Assembly: GCA_021797675.1 (NCBI GenBank)
Contig: JAJZZH010000233.1
Coordinates: 1 to 33,925, forward strand
DNA length: 33,925 nucleotides
Reading direction: 5' to 3'
Origin: Bacillota bacterium
Lineage (GTDB): Bacteria; Bacillota; Sulfobacillia; Sulfobacillales; Sulfobacillaceae
This document shows positions 30,631 through 33,925 of this stretch, one piece after another (position 1 is the first letter of the stretch; each line of letters begins with the position of its first letter). The position numbers and the translations under genes were made by a program. The notes under the pieces were generated by a model. The model was not told the origin of the DNA, searched no databases, and was given only the letters and a program-made list of their open reading frames with translations.

Positions 30631-32001
30631 ATGGCATCGATTCGCAGCAATCGTTCCACGATACGCGGTTTCATGATGATTTCCGACGCACTGACCGTCA
30701 ATATCGCGGTTTTTGTCGCGTTCTTGATCCGTTTCCTGGGCTTTCCGCCCGCCTATAACTGGCGGGCTTACTTGGGAGTTGCCCCATGGCTCTCGGTCGG
30801 GGCCATCATCTTGTTGGGCGCCTATGACCTTTATGAATTGGAATGGATCCCCGTCCGCGACCTGCGGCAAAAGATCGTTCCCATGGTCGCCCTATTGGCT
30901 GGACTGTTGGTCCTCCTGTCGTTTCTCCTAGGAGACATCGGGTTTCCGCGCTCGGTGTTCGTGATCAGCAGTCTGCTGGAACTGCCGTTGCTCTACCAAT
31001 CACGGCGCTGGTGGCAACAGGCGCTGTTCGGTGGTCAGTCGACGCATATTGTCCTGGTCTCGGCTGGGGAAGCCACGGTGATCCCCAAGGGCTTGGTGGA
31101 TCTTGGCCCCCATCCCTCCATCAAGGTGGTCGACGGGGCTCGCTACCAACCGGGGATGGCCGCCGATATCTTCTTGTTGGACCCTGCGCTGTCCGACGCG
31201 GTCAAACTGGCCGTCTTGAACGATGCGCTGAGCCGGCGTATTCGCTGCCTCTGGCGCCCTAATGTCTACGACACGCTGATCGCCCAGTCGGAGTTAACCG
31301 TTGTCGGCGGCACACCCTTTCTGGCCATGGAGCCGCTGCCCAATCCTTGGCTTCACCGCCTGCTCAAGCGCGCGCTTGACGTCGTCTTCGCGGCTGGGCT
31401 GCTGGTGCTCAGCCTCCCCTTGGACCTTGTCATCGCGGCGGCCATACTCCTCGACGACGGCGCTCCGGTGCTGTTCCGGCAGGAACGCGTCAGCGAGGGC
31501 AACCGCCGGTTCGAGATGTTGAAGTTTCGGACGCTGGTCAAGGACTACGAACTTCGGCACGGGGCGGGCCTCACGCTGCCCAACGCCGACGGCGTTACGC
31601 GCGTGGGCCGGGGATTGCGCGTGAGCCATCTCGACGAGATCCCGCAGCTGTGGAATGTGCTCAAAGGCGACATGTCGCTGGTCGGGCCGCGGCCCGAACG
31701 TCCTCTGTTCGTCGACCAGTTTGCCGCCGAGATTCCCCCCTATAATCTGCGGCATCAGCTGAAACCCGGCATCACCGGTCTCGCCCAACTCTCTGGCCAC
31801 TATCTTTCCAGTCCGCAAGAAAAACTGCAGATGGACCTCACCTACGGACGGCGTTCCAGCCTGTGGGTAGACTTGAAGATCTTGTTGCAGACCGTCAGCC
31901 ATTTATGGAAAGCGAAGAAAACCGCCGGCGAAGGGTCCGTCGGGGATGCGTCCGCCAACGACCATCGTTCCCGCTCCCATTCTTCCCGCGGTTCCGCCTG
32001 A
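30631..32001 (+). CDS. Polyprenyl-phosphate sugar-1-phosphate transferase (initiating glycosyltransferase)
   Basis: A 456-aa membrane enzyme that moves a sugar-1-phosphate from a nucleotide sugar to undecaprenyl phosphate, the first step of glycan assembly. The N-terminal ~140 residues hold four to five membrane helices (WbaP/WcaJ-type), followed by a Rossmann-like soluble segment (STHIVLVSAGEAT, DIFLLDPALS). The catalytic bacterial sugar-transferase domain (~245-430) begins LLKRALDVVFA, with FRQERVSEGNRRFEMLKFRT, the Asp-Glu pair in HLDEIPQLWNVLKGDMSLVGPRPERP, and RHQLKPGITGLAQLSGHY. ATG 30631 follows GGGAGTGAACGACC. It is divergent from the glycan operon and probably co-regulated with it. 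Glucose, galactose or N-acetyl-sugar phosphate are all possible substrates. Confidence 0.94.
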   Translation: MASIRSNRSTIRGFMMISDALTVNIAVFVAFLIRFLGFPPAYNWRAYLGVAPWLSVGAIILLGAYDLYELEWIPVRDLRQKIVPMVALLAGLLVLLSFLLGDIGFPRSVFVISSLLELPLLYQSRRWWQQALFGGQSTHIVLVSAGEATVIPKGLVDLGPHPSIKVVDGARYQPGMAADIFLLDPALSDAVKLAVLNDALSRRIRCLWRPNVYDTLIAQSELTVVGGTPFLAMEPLPNPWLHRLLKRALDVVFAAGLLVLSLPLDLVIAAAILLDDGAPVLFRQERVSEGNRRFEMLKFRTLVKDYELRHGAGLTLPNADGVTRVGRGLRVSHLDEIPQLWNVLKGDMSLVGPRPERPLFVDQFAAEIPPYNLRHQLKPGITGLAQLSGHYLSSPQEKLQMDLTYGRRSSLWVDLKILLQTVSHLWKAKKTAGEGSVGDASANDHRSRSHSSRGSA

Positions 32002-32299
32002 GTCTACCGCGATCCGGTATTGCGCCGACACCCCGTCAGGCACCGGTGCAAGGACTCGCCATTTCGGGTGACGGCCGCGATGCGCCGCAAGGCGACCACG
32101 TAGCAACGGCAGGACGACCAGCGTCCAGCGGTCGGTGTGCGCAGGACCGTACCTGCTCCATATTAAAGAAGCGATTTGGATCCGCCCACCACCTGGTGCG
32201 CGACCGCCCGCCCGGGAGCCTGAACGCCTTTTTCCGCCACGTTCGAAGCCACATTTCCCTCTTTCTTTTCAAGCTTTGACCCAGAAAGGAGCAAACCCG
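32002..32299. other. Intergenic region between sugar transferase and propeller gene
   Basis: I find no gene in these ~300 bases. A short palindrome GCACCGGTGC lies near 32040, without a T-run. TATTAA near 32160 might be a -10, but no -35 fits. The ribosome-binding site AAAGGAG of the propeller gene is at the end (~32285-32291). Whether the propeller gene shares the upstream transcript or has its own promoter cannot be decided. Confidence 0.35.
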
Positions 32300-33679
32300 A
32301 TGAAATCATGGCGATCCAGGCCGATGGCCGAACTATTGGTGGCCGCAGCCGTGACGTGCCTGGCGACCGCCGGGGTGTCAGGAACCAAGGACTTGGTCCC
32401 GGCCCCGTTTGTGCGATCAACGGCGCCGGTGGGACCGACGCCTTCGAACTGGCCCACGGGGCACCAAAATCTCCGCAATAACGCAGCGTTCTTACCGACT
32501 CGGATTCCCTGGCTGGGCAAGGGCCCTTGGTGGATGGATCGGTTCCGCTACAAGCTATCCAGCGATACCCCGGTGATTCACGGTATCCTCTATCTCACGT
32601 CTGGGGACGTGCATGGACGTAGCCCGTCCCAGCAAGGAACCGTGTGGGCGATATCGGCCCGCACGGGGCGCATTATCTGGCGGCATCAGCTGCCTAACAA
32701 CGCCTTCTCTGAGCCGGTGGTCGATCACGGACGGGTGTTCATTGGCGTGGGCAATATTAGATTTCATGTCCTGCCCCATAGCCACACCTTAATCCGAGGC
32801 ACGGGGGTGAGCGGCATTTGGTGCTTTAACGCAGCAACCGGAGACCTGCTCTGGGTTAACCACACCAGCGGTTCGGACCAGCCGCCCCCCACCGTTGTCG
32901 GCACAACACTTTATGCAGTCAGCGGATCGCGCAAGCTCTATGCCATTGACGTCGCCAACGGCCATCGGCGGTGGACGCTGCCCCTGCCGGCCTATTCGAG
33001 CCGATCCTCACCGCGCGTGGTCGGACATATGCTCTACCTCGGCGGAGCACACGCCTACAGTGTCATCGCGGTCAATCTCCAAACCCGCAAAATTGCCTGG
33101 GTAACACCCATTCGAGGGGCCGTCGAGGGGGTCGACGATACGACGCTCGCTTATGGAAACCATCGGCTGTACACCGCAGCCGTTACGATGGCCAAACCCG
33201 GACCGAGGGGGATCCCTCAACGCCATGCGGTGCTCTATGCACTCGACGCGTCGAATGGACACCAAGTGTGGTCGCGGGTGTTAACGACGGGATCGCCGCC
33301 ATTTTTGAAGGCGACGGGCACCCCTACCCTGGCGGGTTCCGAAATCTACGTGGGCAATGCCCTGACCGGCGTGGTGAGTGCCGTCTACGCGGGCAATGGC
33401 CATATTCAGTGGCAATTCAACGCGGGTTCGCCGGTAAAAAAGCCACCGGTAGTCACGCCGCAACGCGTCTATTTCTTGAGTCTGCACGGTACGCTGTTCG
33501 CATTAAACCACCAAGGCCATCTCATGGGAAAGTCCACGTTGTTACCGGCAGTCAACGTTCGGGGCCCGGTGTTGGCCAACCATACCCTGTTTGCGATAGC
33601 TAACACGGCTACCAACGGATACTTGTTCGCCATGCCCCGAACCCAAATCGTGCGTCCCGTCACGAGGAAGAAGGCATAG
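32300..33679 (+). CDS. Secreted PQQ-like beta-propeller protein
   Basis: A 459-aa exported protein. Residues 1-28 are a signal peptide (MKSWRSRPMAELLVAAAVTC and a small-residue cleavage region around ATAGVSG). The mature part carries repeated PQQ/BamB-type blades, each with an A-x-x-A-x-T-G-x-x-x-W strand: TVWAISARTGRIIWRHQL, GIWCFNAATGDLLWVNHT, LYAIDVANGHRRWTLPL, VIAVNLQTRKIAWVTPI, LYALDASNGHQVWSRVL, VSAVYAGNGHIQWQFNA and a last LFALNHQGHLMG. This gives about seven to eight blades. No catalytic quinone-dehydrogenase residues are evident, so it is likely a binding or scaffold protein. ATG 32300 is preceded by AAAGGAG; the frame upstream to 32135 does not look protein-like. Its place after the sugar transferase suggests, but does not prove, a role in the envelope or glycan assembly. 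Confidence 0.9.
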   Translation: MKSWRSRPMAELLVAAAVTCLATAGVSGTKDLVPAPFVRSTAPVGPTPSNWPTGHQNLRNNAAFLPTRIPWLGKGPWWMDRFRYKLSSDTPVIHGILYLTSGDVHGRSPSQQGTVWAISARTGRIIWRHQLPNNAFSEPVVDHGRVFIGVGNIRFHVLPHSHTLIRGTGVSGIWCFNAATGDLLWVNHTSGSDQPPPTVVGTTLYAVSGSRKLYAIDVANGHRRWTLPLPAYSSRSSPRVVGHMLYLGGAHAYSVIAVNLQTRKIAWVTPIRGAVEGVDDTTLAYGNHRLYTAAVTMAKPGPRGIPQRHAVLYALDASNGHQVWSRVLTTGSPPFLKATGTPTLAGSEIYVGNALTGVVSAVYAGNGHIQWQFNAGSPVKKPPVVTPQRVYFLSLHGTLFALNHQGHLMGKSTLLPAVNVRGPVLANHTLFAIANTATNGYLFAMPRTQIVRPVTRKKA

Positions 33680-33925
33680 CCCGCACGCGGTGCCCCTCGG
33701 CAACGCGGCAGGCTTCATCTGTCAACGTTCCGAAGAGGCACCGCGAGCAGACGGCAAGCCCCGGGCTCGGTGGGCCTGAACCCCGCCTTCGGCCCAAGGA
33801 GCACGAAGAACTCAAAACAACTTCCTGAACCTCCCCACGGCTAAAGCCGGGGGGTTCTGTTTGCGAATTCCGGCAACCTTTTCCCGGCTCTCACCGCCTC
33901 TTGCGAGACGGCTACACCATCCGAG
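33680..33925 (+). mobile_element. IS200/IS605-like terminal hairpin and remnant (no transposase)
   Basis: The hairpin at 33827-33857 pairs GAACCTCC with GGGGGTTC and CGGC with GCCG around a TAAA loop, with a small bulge. The string CCCCACGGCTAAAGCCGGGG is the kind of terminal palindrome found at the right end of IS200/IS605 and IS1341 (TnpB) elements, there read as part of the element end or its omega-RNA. No tnpB or tnpA frame lies in the 147 bases before it; a short frame ending at 33772 (...KPRARWA) recalls a degenerate TnpB tail but is too short to confirm. The remaining bases to the window end show no gene. Confidence 0.45.

Overview
The window looks like a chromosomal accessory region of a GC-rich, Gram-positive-type bacterium. 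The reasons are strong AGGAGG-type Shine-Dalgarno sites, frequent TTG and GTG starts, a TagG/TagH-like polysaccharide exporter, and no outer-membrane genes. A Sulfobacillus/Alicyclobacillus-like acidophilic Firmicute is my best guess, but no taxonomic marker gene is present, so this is weak inference. There are no rRNA, tRNA or CRISPR features.

Layout. (1) Positions 1-719 hold the tail of an IS66-type transposase and degenerate non-coding DNA. (2) At 720-1721 (+) lies an aldo/keto reductase, convergent with the next block and separated from it by a 14-bp hairpin. (3) Positions 1848-13381 (all -) are a carbohydrate uptake and catabolism cluster. In transcription order it holds a sugar-binding protein, a MalF-type permease fused to an extracytoplasmic beta-propeller, a MalG-type permease, an unrecognised 857-aa protein, a metallo-beta-lactamase-fold protein that has lost its metal motif, a class V PLP enzyme, an L-rhamnonate-dehydratase-like enolase-superfamily enzyme and an SDR dehydrogenase. 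No transport ATPase is encoded here. (4) Positions 13382-13834 show no gene. (5) Positions 13835-30319 (all -) are a surface-polysaccharide locus. Its promoter-proximal GC-rich half holds an O-antigen-ligase/polymerase-like protein, a DUF2079 membrane protein, a Wzm/Wzt (TagG/TagH) exporter and three GT4 glycosyltransferases, mostly joined by 4-bp stop/start overlaps. Its distal, clearly AT-richer half holds a GT4 enzyme, an NDP-sugar epimerase/dehydratase, a two-domain glycosyltransferase, an FkbM methyltransferase with a coiled-coil tail and a GT-C-like membrane protein. (6) Divergently, at 30631-33679 (+), lie the initiating polyprenyl-phosphate sugar-1-phosphate transferase and a secreted PQQ-like propeller. 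(7) The right edge carries an IS200/IS605-like terminal hairpin without its transposase.

How it works together (inference). In the catabolic block an SBP-dependent importer would deliver an oligosaccharide or sugar acid. The 857-aa protein may process it in the cytoplasm, and the dehydrogenase and dehydratase resemble the non-phosphorylated L-rhamnose route (sugar, lactone, acid, 2-keto-3-deoxy acid). In the glycan block, the divergent sugar transferase starts a lipid-linked glycan, the GTs extend it, the ABC pair exports it, and the ligase/polymerase-like protein polymerises or transfers it outside the cell. The most unusual items are the propeller-permease fusion, the motif-less metallo-beta-lactamase-fold protein and the unknown 857-aa protein, all in one operon-like run.
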